Source: Candidatus Saccharimonadota bacterium (lineage in GTDB: Bacteria > Patescibacteriota > Saccharimonadia > Saccharimonadales > UBA4665). From it: a stretch of DNA of 64,000 nt. The notes below the pieces were generated by a model. That model searched no databases and was not told the DNA's origin. It saw only the letters and a program-made list of their open reading frames with translations. Positions within the stretch are counted from its first letter, which is position 1. The number at the start of each line of letters is the position of its first letter. The stretch is from positions 124,001-188,000 of the forward strand of contig JARIHC010000006.1 of NCBI GenBank assembly GCA_029288485.1, read 5' to 3'. Shown piece after piece: positions 17,096 through 26,033 of this stretch. The position numbers were made by a program, and so were the translations under genes.

Positions 17096-18565
17096 ATGTC
17101 AACAGCGCAAACTAGCACAACTCAGCCAAAGGTAACTACCGAGGCGGATGCTCAAACTTTTTTTAAGAAATATATAGTGCCAATACTTGAAAAACCCGAG
17201 AAGGTATTTGTAATCCTCTCCCTTATTTTTGGCGTGGCTATGATTATTGCTATGCCGCTTTTTATGGTGCCTGACGAAGGTGTGCATTTTGACCGTGCAT
17301 ATCAAGTAGGGGAGGGTCATCTTACTAGCCAGACGGTAAGAGGTATAACTGGCGGCAGAGTCCCAAACTTTCCTGGTTCAAGCGTTGTAAATGGTGTAGG
17401 TATACCTCCAATTCCAAGAAGCCACTACTTCACAACTATACCCAAGTCGCAAACAAAGTTTATACCGTTTCCGTCGTCGGCACTGTATAGTCCGGCCGGC
17501 TATATGCCACAAGCAGTTGGTATAGACATTGGCAAGATAGTCCGCCATTCGGCTGGCACCATGATACTGGGCGGACGGCTCTGCAATCTTATCGCATATG
17601 TATTCTTGGTCTGGTTAGCAATCCGGATTGCCCGTCATGGTAAATGGGTATATGCCGTTATTGGTCTTTTCCCGGTGGCCATTCAAGAAGCAGCCTCTTT
17701 GTCGACTGATGTGATGACCATTGGTTTGGCGTTTATTACGATAGCTTTAACACACAATTTGTTTACCCAAAAGAAGCTCATAAGCAGAAACCAATGCATA
17801 GCGCTTATTGGTCTAGCAATCGGGCTTGGATTAACAAAACAGACCAACATAGTTTTGTTATCGCCCCTTATCTTCTTGCCGAAACGGATCTTCCCGAAGC
17901 CAAGCTATAAACTTTTAATAGTTGCTGGCGCCCTTGGAGCTAGCCTGCTAGCCGTGTTTACTTGGTACGCGACCATTAAGCTGAATCATTATGAGCTGGA
18001 TTACTCTGCAACCCTGAGTATAGACAAAGTGGATCAAACGGCTCAAATAAAACATGCCATTACACACCCCCTAGACTTTATAAAAACGCTGGCGAAAACG
18101 TATGTATTTGCCGGCTTTAAAGGCATACCTCTTCCTGATTTCTTCTGGGTTTCAATGTATGGAGACTTTTCGCTTCTTGTATACACCCTTCCGATTCCGT
18201 TCATCTTTTTGGGATATCTAGCGCTGACGTTAGCTTACTTTTATAGCGGCTCTATCATCCGAGAAGAAAAAAGTATTGTTGCTCGTCTAGCCTGGACACA
18301 GACAACAACCTTTATTATTTCTATCATTGTGATCGCGGCGGCTCTTTATGCGGTGTGGACGCCAGTAGGCGCACAACAGGTTGCTGGCCTGCAGGGCAGG
18401 TACTTTATTCCGATTCTGCCATTGCTCATTCCCTTCTTTATAGTCTTAAGCCGATGGGTAAAGGTAACTCTAGATAAACCTTACAGAATGGGAATGATAG
18501 TGTCGGCAGTCGCAAGCGTGAATTTACTAGCCATGCTAGTGCTTACCTTGAAATATTATTGGTAA
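17096..18565 (+). CDS. DUF2142-family multi-pass membrane protein
   Basis: A 489-residue membrane protein with about 11 hydrophobic segments. After TM1 it has FMVPDEGVHFDRAYQVGEG, the D-E-x-x-H-F pattern of DUF2142 proteins, which sit in glycan clusters and resemble GT-C glycosyltransferases. Further family-like parts are LSTDVMTIGLAF, GLGLTKQTNIVLL and LQGRYFIPILPLL near the C-terminus. The role is probably transfer of a sugar at the outer face of the membrane; donor and acceptor are unknown. TATAAT at 17047-17052 lies 43 bases before the ATG. The gene diverges from the anchored Ig-like protein gene. Confidence 0.75.
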   Translation: MSTAQTSTTQPKVTTEADAQTFFKKYIVPILEKPEKVFVILSLIFGVAMIIAMPLFMVPDEGVHFDRAYQVGEGHLTSQTVRGITGGRVPNFPGSSVVNGVGIPPIPRSHYFTTIPKSQTKFIPFPSSALYSPAGYMPQAVGIDIGKIVRHSAGTMILGGRLCNLIAYVFLVWLAIRIARHGKWVYAVIGLFPVAIQEAASLSTDVMTIGLAFITIALTHNLFTQKKLISRNQCIALIGLAIGLGLTKQTNIVLLSPLIFLPKRIFPKPSYKLLIVAGALGASLLAVFTWYATIKLNHYELDYSATLSIDKVDQTAQIKHAITHPLDFIKTLAKTYVFAGFKGIPLPDFFWVSMYGDFSLLVYTLPIPFIFLGYLALTLAYFYSGSIIREEKSIVARLAWTQTTTFIISIIVIAAALYAVWTPVGAQQVAGLQGRYFIPILPLLIPFFIVLSRWVKVTLDKPYRMGMIVSAVASVNLLAMLVLTLKYYW

Positions 18566-18617
18566 TAATCGTTAAACTTTATTTAACCGGCATAACGACC
18601 TATGTATAAGCTATGCC

Positions 18618-18647
18618 TTGAGTAGACGCCGCACCAGTTGTTATAGT
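18618..18647 (+). promoter_or_regulatory. Promoter of the aminosugar-like operon
   Basis: TTGAGT (18618-18623), an 18-base spacer and TATAGT (18642-18647) precede the TTG-initiated aminotransferase gene. Unlike most first genes here, a Shine-Dalgarno sequence (AGGAG at 18665-18669) lies in the short leader. Confidence 0.55.
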
Positions 18648-18674
18648 ATTTAAGAAGAAATAACAGGAGACACC

Positions 18675-19778
18675 TTGATACATATAGCTTCGCCTGACAT
18701 TGGGCCGGAAGAAACCGCAGCCGTAAATGATGTTCTAAAGTCCGGAATGTTGGCACAAGGCCCTAAAGTTGCGGAGCTAGAAAAGTCTTTTGCAGAGTAC
18801 TGCGGTACCAAATACGCTGCTGCTGTCAGCAGCGGTACTGCGGCTATCCACGCTGCCTTATATGCCGCTGGAGTTGGTCCGGGCGATGAAGTCATAACCA
18901 CCCCTTTTAGTTTCATTGCCACTATAAACCCAATTTTATTTATTGGGGCTAAGCCAGTATTAGTTGATATTGACCCAGCAACATTTAATATCAATACTTC
19001 TCAGCTAGAGGCAGCCATAACATCTAAAACAAAAGCCATAGTACCGATACATTTATATGGCCAAGCATGTGACTTCGACGAACTGGCCGAAACAGCCAAT
19101 AAACACAATTTAAAAGTTATTGAAGATGCATGCCAAGCAATTGGCGCGGAGTACAAAGGCAAAAAAATTGGCGGTCTAGGAGATCTTGGTTGCTTCTCGC
19201 TGTATGCCACCAAGAATATTATGTCCGGCGAGGGCGGCATGGTTACCACCAGCAATGAAGATTACATAAAAGTTATTAAGCAGTTTCGCCAGCACGGCAT
19301 GACTGGTCCATATGAGTATGCAGACATTGGCTATAACTACCGTATGACTGACCTGCAAGCTGCTATAGCCATTGAACAGCTTAAAAAAGCTGACAATTTT
19401 AACTCCGCACGACAAAAAAATGCTGAGCTGCTGAACGATAAATTAGCTGATGTAATCGGAATAGAGTTACCGCAAATCGCGGATAACCGCACCCATGTCT
19501 TTCATCAATTTACAGTTAGGCTTACAGAAGAATTTCCGCTAAGTCGAGACGAATTTATAGAAAAGCTAAAGGAGAATGGCATAATGGCCGGTGCATATTA
19601 TCCCAAAGCTCTGCACGAATATTCGCATATCGCTAAACTTGGCTTTAAGACGGGTGACTTTCCGGAAGCGGAAAAGGCCGCAAAACAAGTTGTATCGTTG
19701 CCAGTTCATCCTAAAGTCAGCAAAGACGATATAGAAACCATTGTCTCTGCCATAAAGGAGCTTGCTAATGGCAGCTAA
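18675..19778 (+). CDS. DegT/DnrJ/EryC1-family PLP-dependent sugar aminotransferase
   Basis: A 367-residue enzyme that moves an amino group to a keto-sugar nucleotide using PLP. It shows the opening IHIASPDIGPEETAAVNDVL, the S-G-T-A-A-I-H phosphate-binding stretch and VIEDACQAIGAEYKGKKIG. The PLP lysine lies in CFSLYATKNIMSGEGG, and the N-Y-R-M-T-D-L-Q-A motif is also present. The start is TTG at 18675, supported by AGGAG five bases upstream. It heads a five-gene unit that continues with a Gfo/Idh dehydrogenase, a pairing known from acetamido-sugar pathways such as WlbA/WlbE. The product sugar is not determinable from sequence. Confidence 0.92.
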   Translation: MIHIASPDIGPEETAAVNDVLKSGMLAQGPKVAELEKSFAEYCGTKYAAAVSSGTAAIHAALYAAGVGPGDEVITTPFSFIATINPILFIGAKPVLVDIDPATFNINTSQLEAAITSKTKAIVPIHLYGQACDFDELAETANKHNLKVIEDACQAIGAEYKGKKIGGLGDLGCFSLYATKNIMSGEGGMVTTSNEDYIKVIKQFRQHGMTGPYEYADIGYNYRMTDLQAAIAIEQLKKADNFNSARQKNAELLNDKLADVIGIELPQIADNRTHVFHQFTVRLTEEFPLSRDEFIEKLKENGIMAGAYYPKALHEYSHIAKLGFKTGDFPEAEKAAKQVVSLPVHPKVSKDDIETIVSAIKELANGS

Positions 19779-20745
19779 AAAAATACGTGTGGCTGTAATT
19801 GGTGCTGGCAATATGGGGCGCAATCATTTGCGTAACTACTCTGCTTTACCGGAAGCAGATCTAGTGGGCTTAGCAGATATAAATTCTGCCACTAAAGAGC
19901 TAGCTGATGAATACAAGACCAAACACTTCACTGATTATAAAAAGATGCTGGACAAGCTAAAGCCAGATGCAGTTTCAATAGTGGTACCGACACCGTTTCA
20001 CGCCGAGGTTGCTTCAGAAGCTCTAGAGCGGGGCATTCATTGTTTATTAGAAAAACCTATTGCCAGCACTGTCCAAGAGGCTGACAAGCTAATAAAGCTC
20101 GCAAAACAGCATAAAGTTGTTTTTACTGTCGGACACATAGAACACTACAGCCCGCTGATTAAAAAACTAAAGTCTATGGTAGACGAAGGTAAGGTTGGTA
20201 AGGTAACGTCCGTAGTTTGTAAACGGGTTGGCGGTTTTCCGACTGTGGAGCCCAAAACTGATGTCATAATTGATCTGGCTGTACACGATATAGATATAAT
20301 TAGCCATTTATTAAATAAACAGCCGAAAAAAATTTATAGTCACGGTTCCAGGACTCATCATTCCAAAGAAATAGATTCGGCCGAAATCTTAATGGACTAC
20401 GGCGATGCTTCCGGTTTTGTGCAGGCCAACTGGCTTACGCCAGTGAAGATACGTACCGTAGCTATCACCGGTTCCCAGGGCTATCTGGAAGGCAACTATA
20501 TTACTCAGGAGCTTGAATATTACAAACACAATATGGAGAAAATAGAAGACGGTTTTTCAAATTTTGTGATTAAAATGGGCGAACCGGAGAAACAAGTTAT
20601 AAAGGTAGATTTCGAGGAGCCGCTAGCGGTTGAGCTAAGATCATTCTTGGCAAAGATTAATGGCCAAGACGTGCACCTGGTTGATCCGCAAGCTGGCCGT
20701 GAAGCACTTCGCTTAGCGCTAGAAGCTGTCGAGAGTTATAAGTAA
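19768..20745 (+). CDS. Gfo/Idh/MocA-family sugar-nucleotide dehydrogenase
   Basis: A 325-residue NAD(P)-dependent oxidoreductase. The Rossmann motif is VAVIGAGNMGRNHLRNY, followed by the EKPIAST loop with the family's catalytic lysine. The C-terminal substrate domain contains GHIEHYSP and DLAVHDIDI. These are usual for UDP-sugar 3-dehydrogenases of the WlbA type. I chose ATG 19768, with AAGGAG at 19755-19760, over the upstream TTG at 19762. The gene overlaps the aminotransferase stop by 11 bases. Together the two probably oxidise and then aminate a hexose or hexuronate ring carbon. Confidence 0.9.
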   Translation: MAAKKIRVAVIGAGNMGRNHLRNYSALPEADLVGLADINSATKELADEYKTKHFTDYKKMLDKLKPDAVSIVVPTPFHAEVASEALERGIHCLLEKPIASTVQEADKLIKLAKQHKVVFTVGHIEHYSPLIKKLKSMVDEGKVGKVTSVVCKRVGGFPTVEPKTDVIIDLAVHDIDIISHLLNKQPKKIYSHGSRTHHSKEIDSAEILMDYGDASGFVQANWLTPVKIRTVAITGSQGYLEGNYITQELEYYKHNMEKIEDGFSNFVIKMGEPEKQVIKVDFEEPLAVELRSFLAKINGQDVHLVDPQAGREALRLALEAVESYK

Positions 20746-20758
20746 TGAAGGGAGAGGC

Positions 20759-21832
20759 ATGAAACGTATATTAGTGACAGGTGCAGGCGGCTCACCAGCA
20801 GTTAATTTTACGCGGTCGCTACGAGAAGCTCCCGAAGACTTCTATTTAGTTGGCACAGACGCTAGTAAATACTATCTAACAAGGGCCGAAGTGGACGCAC
20901 GCTATCTTGTGCCAACAGTCGACGATCCGCAATACCTCGATGTCATTAACCACATTATCGCTAAAGAAAAGATTGAGTTCGTGCATGCTCAAAATGACGC
21001 GGAAGTTAATTTCTTATCGGAGAACCGTGAAAAGATAAATGCTAAGACTCTTTTCCCTGACAAGAAAACTGTAAAAATTTGTCAGGATAAGTTCCAATCT
21101 TTTGAAAAGTGGGAGGCAGCCGGCATAAAAGTACCGAAAACATTCATTATTAAAAATAAGAAAGATTTAGAAAAAGCATTTAAAGAACTCGGCGGCAAGA
21201 TGTGGGTTCGGGCAATTTCTGGCGCTGGCGGCCGCGGCTCGCTGCCAGTTTACGATATACCCACAGCCGAAAAGTGGCTGGATTTTCAAAAAGGTTGGGA
21301 TGGCAACTTCAGCGCGTCTGAATTATTAAAACCGGAAACCATCACCTGGATGTCGATATGGCACGACGGAGAGCTAGTAGTGGCCCAAGGGCGTCGTAGA
21401 CTATTTTGGGAGCTAAGCAAAATATCGCCTTCAGGTGTAACCGGGGCAACTGGTGGTGGCGAAACGGTATCGGATCCAAAATTGGACGAAATAGCTCGCC
21501 AAACAGTCATGGCTATAGATAAAAAACCCGAGGGTTTATTCGGGGTAGATTTAGCATACGACAGCAAAGGCGTTCCGAACCCAACAGAAATCAATATAGG
21601 CCGATTCTTCACTACCCATCAGTTCTTCACGGAGATAGGACTAAACATGCCGTACATTTTTATTAAGTTAGCTTACGACGAACAGCTGCCTCCTATAGCT
21701 AAAAAACTAAACCCCGCACCTAACCACATGGTCTGGGTTCGCGGAATTGATTTTGAACCAGTGCTTTCTCCAATGGCAGACATTGAGGAAAGCGTAAAGA
21801 AACTCAACGCGCTAAAAAAACAACTCAAATGA
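20759..21832 (+). CDS. ATP-grasp family ligase
   Basis: A 357-residue protein built like the ATP-grasp enzymes related to carbamoyl-phosphate synthase large subunits. It has an N-terminal Rossmann-like preATP-grasp domain (ILVTGAGGSPAVNFTRSL) and a central ATP-binding region around VRAISGAGGRGSLPV. The C-terminal metal-binding stretch is GLFGVDLAYDSKG followed by PTEINIGRFFTTH. Such enzymes join a carboxylate to an amine or thiol. In a sugar operon this suggests adding an amino acid or other acyl group to the amino sugar made by the two upstream enzymes, which is inference. GGGAGAGG precedes the ATG. The stop overlaps the next start (ATGA). Confidence 0.82.
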   Translation: MKRILVTGAGGSPAVNFTRSLREAPEDFYLVGTDASKYYLTRAEVDARYLVPTVDDPQYLDVINHIIAKEKIEFVHAQNDAEVNFLSENREKINAKTLFPDKKTVKICQDKFQSFEKWEAAGIKVPKTFIIKNKKDLEKAFKELGGKMWVRAISGAGGRGSLPVYDIPTAEKWLDFQKGWDGNFSASELLKPETITWMSIWHDGELVVAQGRRRLFWELSKISPSGVTGATGGGETVSDPKLDEIARQTVMAIDKKPEGLFGVDLAYDSKGVPNPTEINIGRFFTTHQFFTEIGLNMPYIFIKLAYDEQLPPIAKKLNPAPNHMVWVRGIDFEPVLSPMADIEESVKKLNALKKQLK

Positions 21833-22728
21833 TACTTATTACTGGCGGCAGCGGTTTTATAGGTAAAGCAATAGCGGAGGCTTTCGATGAAGATGTCGTA
21901 AGTATTGTCAGAAGAGGTGACTCCTCCGGAAAAGGTAAGTGCGTACAGTTTGATTTAACTCAGACAACAAAAAGCAATGAACTTGTCAGCCAGCTTGGAA
22001 CTTATAAAATCACACATATTATACATGCCGCCGCCGTAACACCATGGGCAGCCGAGCCTGACTTTTCTGATGATTTGAAAATGGCAAAAACGATTGCGGC
22101 TTTAACTCGTGAGCTACAAATACGCTGCGTATACTTTGTGTCCGGATGGAATGTGTATGATATGAGTGGTAAACCCCCTTTTAAGGAAGATACACCCCTA
22201 AAACCAATTGGTGAATATGGAAAAAGCAAATACGAAGTCGAACAATATCTAAGTCGTTCGCTGAAGTGCCGCTTGGTCAATTTGCGGCTGGCTTCTGTAT
22301 ACGGACCGGGGCAAACCTCACCTGGGTTAATACCAAACTTAACGAAGACCGCTTTTCAGGAACACGAAATTATAGTCAAGTCGTCCACCACCAAACGCGA
22401 TTATTTGTATATAGGAGACCTAGTTAACGCTGTGTGTAATATTCTGAAACTTGATCTAGGTGATCGAGCGAACGTCAATATGGGTAGTGGCACCTCAGTG
22501 ACGGTTGCGTCGGTTGCTGAAACGATTGCAAATATTTGTGAACAACGGTACGGATTTTCGGTCCGTATCATTGATGAATCGGATCATAATACACAAACTG
22601 TTACGCCGGACAATGAGCTGGACATTACTAAGGCTCAAGAAAAGCAACTTCTACATGCGACACAGACTCCGTTGAGACAGGGGCTGGAATTATATATAGA
22701 ATGGGCGAAAAATGAAAATATTTTTTGA
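21829..22728 (+). CDS. NAD-dependent epimerase/dehydratase (extended SDR)
   Basis: A 299-residue sugar-nucleotide-modifying enzyme. The N-terminal Rossmann motif is ILITGGSGFIGKAIAEAF and the catalytic Y-x-x-x-K is in EYGKSKYEVEQYL. The Ser or Thr of the triad falls near VYFVSGWNVYD, followed by LRLASVYGPGQ. The reaction (epimerase, reductase or dehydratase) cannot be fixed. It is translationally coupled to the ATP-grasp gene by an ATGA overlap and overlaps the HAD gene by 17 bases, so it acts in the same pathway. Confidence 0.88.
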   Translation: MILITGGSGFIGKAIAEAFDEDVVSIVRRGDSSGKGKCVQFDLTQTTKSNELVSQLGTYKITHIIHAAAVTPWAAEPDFSDDLKMAKTIAALTRELQIRCVYFVSGWNVYDMSGKPPFKEDTPLKPIGEYGKSKYEVEQYLSRSLKCRLVNLRLASVYGPGQTSPGLIPNLTKTAFQEHEIIVKSSTTKRDYLYIGDLVNAVCNILKLDLGDRANVNMGSGTSVTVASVAETIANICEQRYGFSVRIIDESDHNTQTVTPDNELDITKAQEKQLLHATQTPLRQGLELYIEWAKNENIF

Positions 22729-23359
22729 TCTAGACGGCACGATATCCGACCCGTCAGCACGCCATTATCGTGTATATAGAGAGGTCGTTAGTGAACTAAA
22801 AGGTAGGCCGCTGGCTCAGAATAAGTACTGGGCTCTTAAGCGCGCCAAAACGTCTTGGGCGCACATCCTAGCTGATAGCGGGCTTTCACTGGATAGTTTA
22901 GATGAGTTTCTAGCACTTTTTAGAGAAAAAATCGAAAATGTGGACTATCTAAAGCTTGATACCCTGTTGCCTGGGGCTGTCGATATAGTTAAATCTCTCT
23001 CGATGCATCAAAGCTGCTATCTAGTAAGTCTCAGACGAAATCGGGAAAACCTAATACAGGAAATCACTTGGCTCGGCCTAGATACTTATTTCAAGAAAGT
23101 TTTAACCGGTCACTCCGAAAGTGATGGATCTGACAAAAAAATAGAAATTATTAGCAATGAGTTGCTGCCGAACGAACGAGCGATAATCATAGGTGACACA
23201 GAAGCAGATATAAAAACAGGCAAGCAGCTAGGCTTGATCACCATAGGGGTCTTGTCGGGTCTGCGAGACAAAACGTTCATAGACGCCCAAAAACCTGACT
23301 TTGTAGTAAATTCTTTAATTGAACTGAATAACGAAGAATTTAAGCAGGTCCTAAACTAG
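22712..23359 (+). CDS. HAD-superfamily phosphatase
   Basis: A 215-residue HAD hydrolase of the phosphoglycolate-phosphatase type. Motif I is IFFDLDGTISDPSA with the nucleophile Asp and the general-acid Asp two residues later. Motif II is in CYLVSLRRNREN, a lysine lies in GSDKKIEI, and motif IV is IIGDTEADIKTG. It is the last gene of the aminosugar-like unit and overlaps the epimerase gene. A sugar-phosphate or other small phosphate ester is the likely substrate. The ORF ends five bases before a convergent gene, and no terminator hairpin is evident. Confidence 0.88.
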   Translation: MKIFFDLDGTISDPSARHYRVYREVVSELKGRPLAQNKYWALKRAKTSWAHILADSGLSLDSLDEFLALFREKIENVDYLKLDTLLPGAVDIVKSLSMHQSCYLVSLRRNRENLIQEITWLGLDTYFKKVLTGHSESDGSDKKIEIISNELLPNERAIIIGDTEADIKTGKQLGLITIGVLSGLRDKTFIDAQKPDFVVNSLIELNNEEFKQVLN

Positions 23360-23364
23360 ACAGT

Positions 23365-24636
23365 CTAGGCTACAAGATTGCTTATAGCTTGGTTGACGTT
23401 GTTTCGTAAAATCTCTTCGCTACTAGGAAGCAACGGTTTTCTGCGAAAGAAAAAGGCTGAAGAACGAGCTGCATAAGCCGCATCCTCATATTCGTGCACT
23501 GGCGGCACATAGCCTTGGTGTTCGTTTGATGTCATCATAGTGACAATCTCCAGCTCGGGGTGTTCTTTTTCAATGGCAGTACCGGTTTCGCTATAAATCT
23601 CTACACCCAAACCAGCAAAAACTGTTTTGCCTATCGCGATGAGAGTTACTGGAACTGAGATAGTTTCCGTCGTGGTGCCGTTAATAATAGGTGCTGCTAT
23701 CTCTAGAAAGTGTCTGAACTGCGCTAGATCGTGATCTTTGGAGAGCTTTCGAGCTTCGCGGTATAACTCTATCTCATGTACGGGTTTCAGCTCAAATGCA
23801 GTGTCCACAGGCAATTCGATTTCGGTTTGGCTCGCATGGAGTGTGTCGTCACCTAAGTTTATGTCGGGGTAGATATCTATAATCTGGTCGCCGATGGCTT
23901 TTCCCAATGCAACGACATCCGCTTGAGTTGTCTTGTTTTTTCGATCTTTGTTAACTGCCGGATCAATATCGCCGGCAGCTCCGGTCGCCCATAATTGATA
24001 GTCAGTTTGCAAACCATCTCTTAAAGTTTGTCGTACTGCTCCAGGATAGTCACTGGAAATTACAGACGAACTGCTGCCGTATATAACAGGATGACAAGCA
24101 AAATGAGCAATTACTGCATTCATTGCCTCGCTGTCAGCACGAATAGCCGTTATTCGTCTGTCAATGGTTTCTGCTCCTGTGCGATTGTAATTAAGTCCTT
24201 CACTGCTGGCTCGTTTAATTCCGATTTCACCATCCGAAATGCTATCTATGGCGCTGACTATGCTTTTCGTTACATTCGGGATCAGAGTTTGCTCTAAATA
24301 GTCGGAATTGTGCTTACCGATCCCAAGAAACCCAGCGTGCCCGCTTGGCCCAGAATGGGTATGAGATGCATTGACGAGTACAGGGCCACCTTCGAGATAA
24401 CCTTCGGAAGCCTCTTCTACTGCTTCGCGTACGCTGTTAACTACATATTTGTCTACAGAATGTATATCTACAGTGCAGAGCACAGCTTTCTGACCACTAT
24501 TGTCTTCGAGCGCCATAGCAGTAGCAACCAGGGGGCTTTCTACACTCTCGCTCTGTCGATGAGGGAAGTAACCATAACCCACTAGCTCAATGGGCTGTCT
24601 AGGAGTAATATCTGTTGAATCTACACCGATACGCAT
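23365..24636 (-). CDS. Neutral/alkaline ceramidase-like protein
   Basis: A 423-residue protein resembling the N-terminal catalytic domain of neutral/alkaline non-lysosomal ceramidases and related amidohydrolases. It opens with MRIGVDSTDITPRQP and has VLCTVDIHSVDK. The likely zinc-site patterns are NASHTHSGPSGHAG and VIAHFACHPVIYG, and later comes MMTSNEHQGYVPP. No signal peptide is visible, so it is probably cytoplasmic. I chose ATG 24634-24636; a longer reading starts 36 bases upstream but crosses the -10. CATAAT sits six bases before this ATG, so the mRNA is probably leaderless. In this glycan context it might remove an N-acyl group from a sugar or lipid; substrate unknown. Confidence 0.7.
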   Translation of the reverse strand: MRIGVDSTDITPRQPIELVGYGYFPHRQSESVESPLVATAMALEDNSGQKAVLCTVDIHSVDKYVVNSVREAVEEASEGYLEGGPVLVNASHTHSGPSGHAGFLGIGKHNSDYLEQTLIPNVTKSIVSAIDSISDGEIGIKRASSEGLNYNRTGAETIDRRITAIRADSEAMNAVIAHFACHPVIYGSSSSVISSDYPGAVRQTLRDGLQTDYQLWATGAAGDIDPAVNKDRKNKTTQADVVALGKAIGDQIIDIYPDINLGDDTLHASQTEIELPVDTAFELKPVHEIELYREARKLSKDHDLAQFRHFLEIAAPIINGTTTETISVPVTLIAIGKTVFAGLGVEIYSETGTAIEKEHPELEIVTMMTSNEHQGYVPPVHEYEDAAYAARSSAFFFRRKPLLPSSEEILRNNVNQAISNLVA

Positions 24637-24642
24637 TTTTAT

Positions 24643-24672
24643 ATTATGACATATATTAGTAATAAAATACAA
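24643..24672 (-). promoter_or_regulatory. Leaderless promoter of the ceramidase-like gene
   Basis: On the minus strand TTGTAT (24672-24667), an 18-base spacer and CATAAT (24648-24643) end six bases before the ATG, leaving no room for a ribosome binding site. Confidence 0.6.
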
Positions 24673-24717
24673 TTAGCAATTGACGAAATAAAGAATTACT
24701 ACTGATAAAAAAGCAGT

Positions 24718-25086
24718 TTATCTAAAAACCAAAAACACGCCGCAAACTATTATAAAAGCTCCAACCATCTGTATAGGCCGTAGATGTTCATGCAAAAAGA
24801 TTGAGTTTGCGGCAATGATTGTAAGAATACTCAGTTGCGTTGCAAGTGCGGCAACGGTCAAATGTGCATCGCTCAGCGCTGGTTGTTTAGAGGCAAGATT
24901 ATTGATTATAACAAAGACAAACCGTGCTCCAAGCGCTAGAAATCCGCCGAATAGAAAACGCCAATCCAAAAGCAATCTCAACAGAGAACCCAGATGAACA
25001 TTCCCCTCAATTGGCTTGCCAATAAATATTATAGAAGCGGCAACCACAATAGCGTAAATTACCATCCAGGCAACAATCAATAGCAT
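24718..25086 (-). CDS. Small EamA/SMR-like membrane transporter subunit
   Basis: A 122-residue protein with four hydrophobic segments, roughly residues 1-20, 45-65, 80-100 and 105-121. Half-length members of the DMT superfamily look like this, including the ArnE/ArnF-type flippase subunits of lipid-linked aminosugars. The last two segments contain LHEHLRPIQMVGAFIIVCGV, the family's duplicated EamA signature. The start codon follows directly on the stop of the GT2 gene (TAG-ATG), so the two are translated together. Together they suggest making a polyprenyl-phosphate sugar and flipping it across the membrane. A partner subunit or homodimer would be needed. Confidence 0.75.
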   Translation of the reverse strand: MLLIVAWMVIYAIVVAASIIFIGKPIEGNVHLGSLLRLLLDWRFLFGGFLALGARFVFVIINNLASKQPALSDAHLTVAALATQLSILTIIAANSIFLHEHLRPIQMVGAFIIVCGVFLVFR

Positions 25087-26031
25087 CTAACTTTTCCCCT
25101 CATTGTTCATATCCATTGTAATAGCACTAAGGATCATCTGAAAACCTAAAATTATAGGCAGGACTGCAAGCATAACGCTGCCGCTTGAAGGTGTAGCATC
25201 ACTCAGTACCTTCGCTACAATCAAATAAGCTCCAAACAGAAATCCTAATCCGCCCAGCGTAAGTCCGCCCAACAGAAACAAGGCAATAGGGTGGAAATTA
25301 TACACCACATACTTATAATATATGCGTCGCCAAAACCCTTGCCATACCACTTTAAGGGCGCGCATAGTAGTCTTAAATACAGGAATAGTACTCACTTCCT
25401 CGCCGTAAATTGCAGGTACAGGCTCGTCTTTAATCCGAGCGCTCATAATCGCAAGTGCGATCAGCAGAGTATTTTCGTAATCGTAGCGTCGTCCTATATG
25501 CTCAAAAGGCAGGTTTTCAAGAGTTTTTTGTCTAAAAACCCCGTACCCGTTCTGAGAATCGAAAATGCTGTAATAACCAGAAGCAAACTTTGTCAGAATA
25601 GTGATGACAGTGTTTCCCACCCTTCGAAAGGGGGGCATTTTTTTAAGATCTTCCAAATGGGCAAAGCGATTGGCTTTTACGTAATCCAGATTTTTGTCAA
25701 TCAGCGTATCCGCCATGATTGACATGTAGTCTGGGTTGCATTGGGCGTCTCCAGCCATGGTAAAAATAAGATCAACTTTATGCTTTAATGTCCACTCAAA
25801 GCCATGGATATATGCTCCGCCGATGCCCTCATTCGGATCTAGGTGTATAGGTATGACGCGTTGGTTATGTTTGGACTGGTCTTTGATAATTTCCAGTGTT
25901 TTATCGGTGCTGTTGTCATCGACAGCTATTATATAATCTACGAAATCAGGCAGTGTCTCAATAGTTTTAGCAATGAGCTTTTCTTCGTTGTAGCACGGCA
26001 ATATGGCAGCGACGCGTAAATCGCGGTACAT
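25087..26031 (-). CDS. GT2 polyprenyl-phosphate glycosyltransferase (GtrB/DPM-like)
   Basis: A 314-residue enzyme. The GT-A domain starts VAAILPCYNEEKLIAKTIETL and continues with IIAVDDNSTDKTLEI. The metal-binding acidic motif is FTMAGDAQCNPDYM. After about residue 225 come two hydrophobic C-terminal segments (about 235-262 and 280-300), as in dolichyl- and undecaprenyl-phosphate hexosyltransferases. It would load a hexose onto undecaprenyl phosphate for outer-leaflet GT-C enzymes such as the DUF2142 protein here. It lies directly between rmlA and the flippase-like gene. Confidence 0.88.
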   Translation of the reverse strand: MYRDLRVAAILPCYNEEKLIAKTIETLPDFVDYIIAVDDNSTDKTLEIIKDQSKHNQRVIPIHLDPNEGIGGAYIHGFEWTLKHKVDLIFTMAGDAQCNPDYMSIMADTLIDKNLDYVKANRFAHLEDLKKMPPFRRVGNTVITILTKFASGYYSIFDSQNGYGVFRQKTLENLPFEHIGRRYDYENTLLIALAIMSARIKDEPVPAIYGEEVSTIPVFKTTMRALKVVWQGFWRRIYYKYVVYNFHPIALFLLGGLTLGGLGFLFGAYLIVAKVLSDATPSSGSVMLAVLPIILGFQMILSAITMDMNNEGKS

Positions 26032-26033
26032 AA

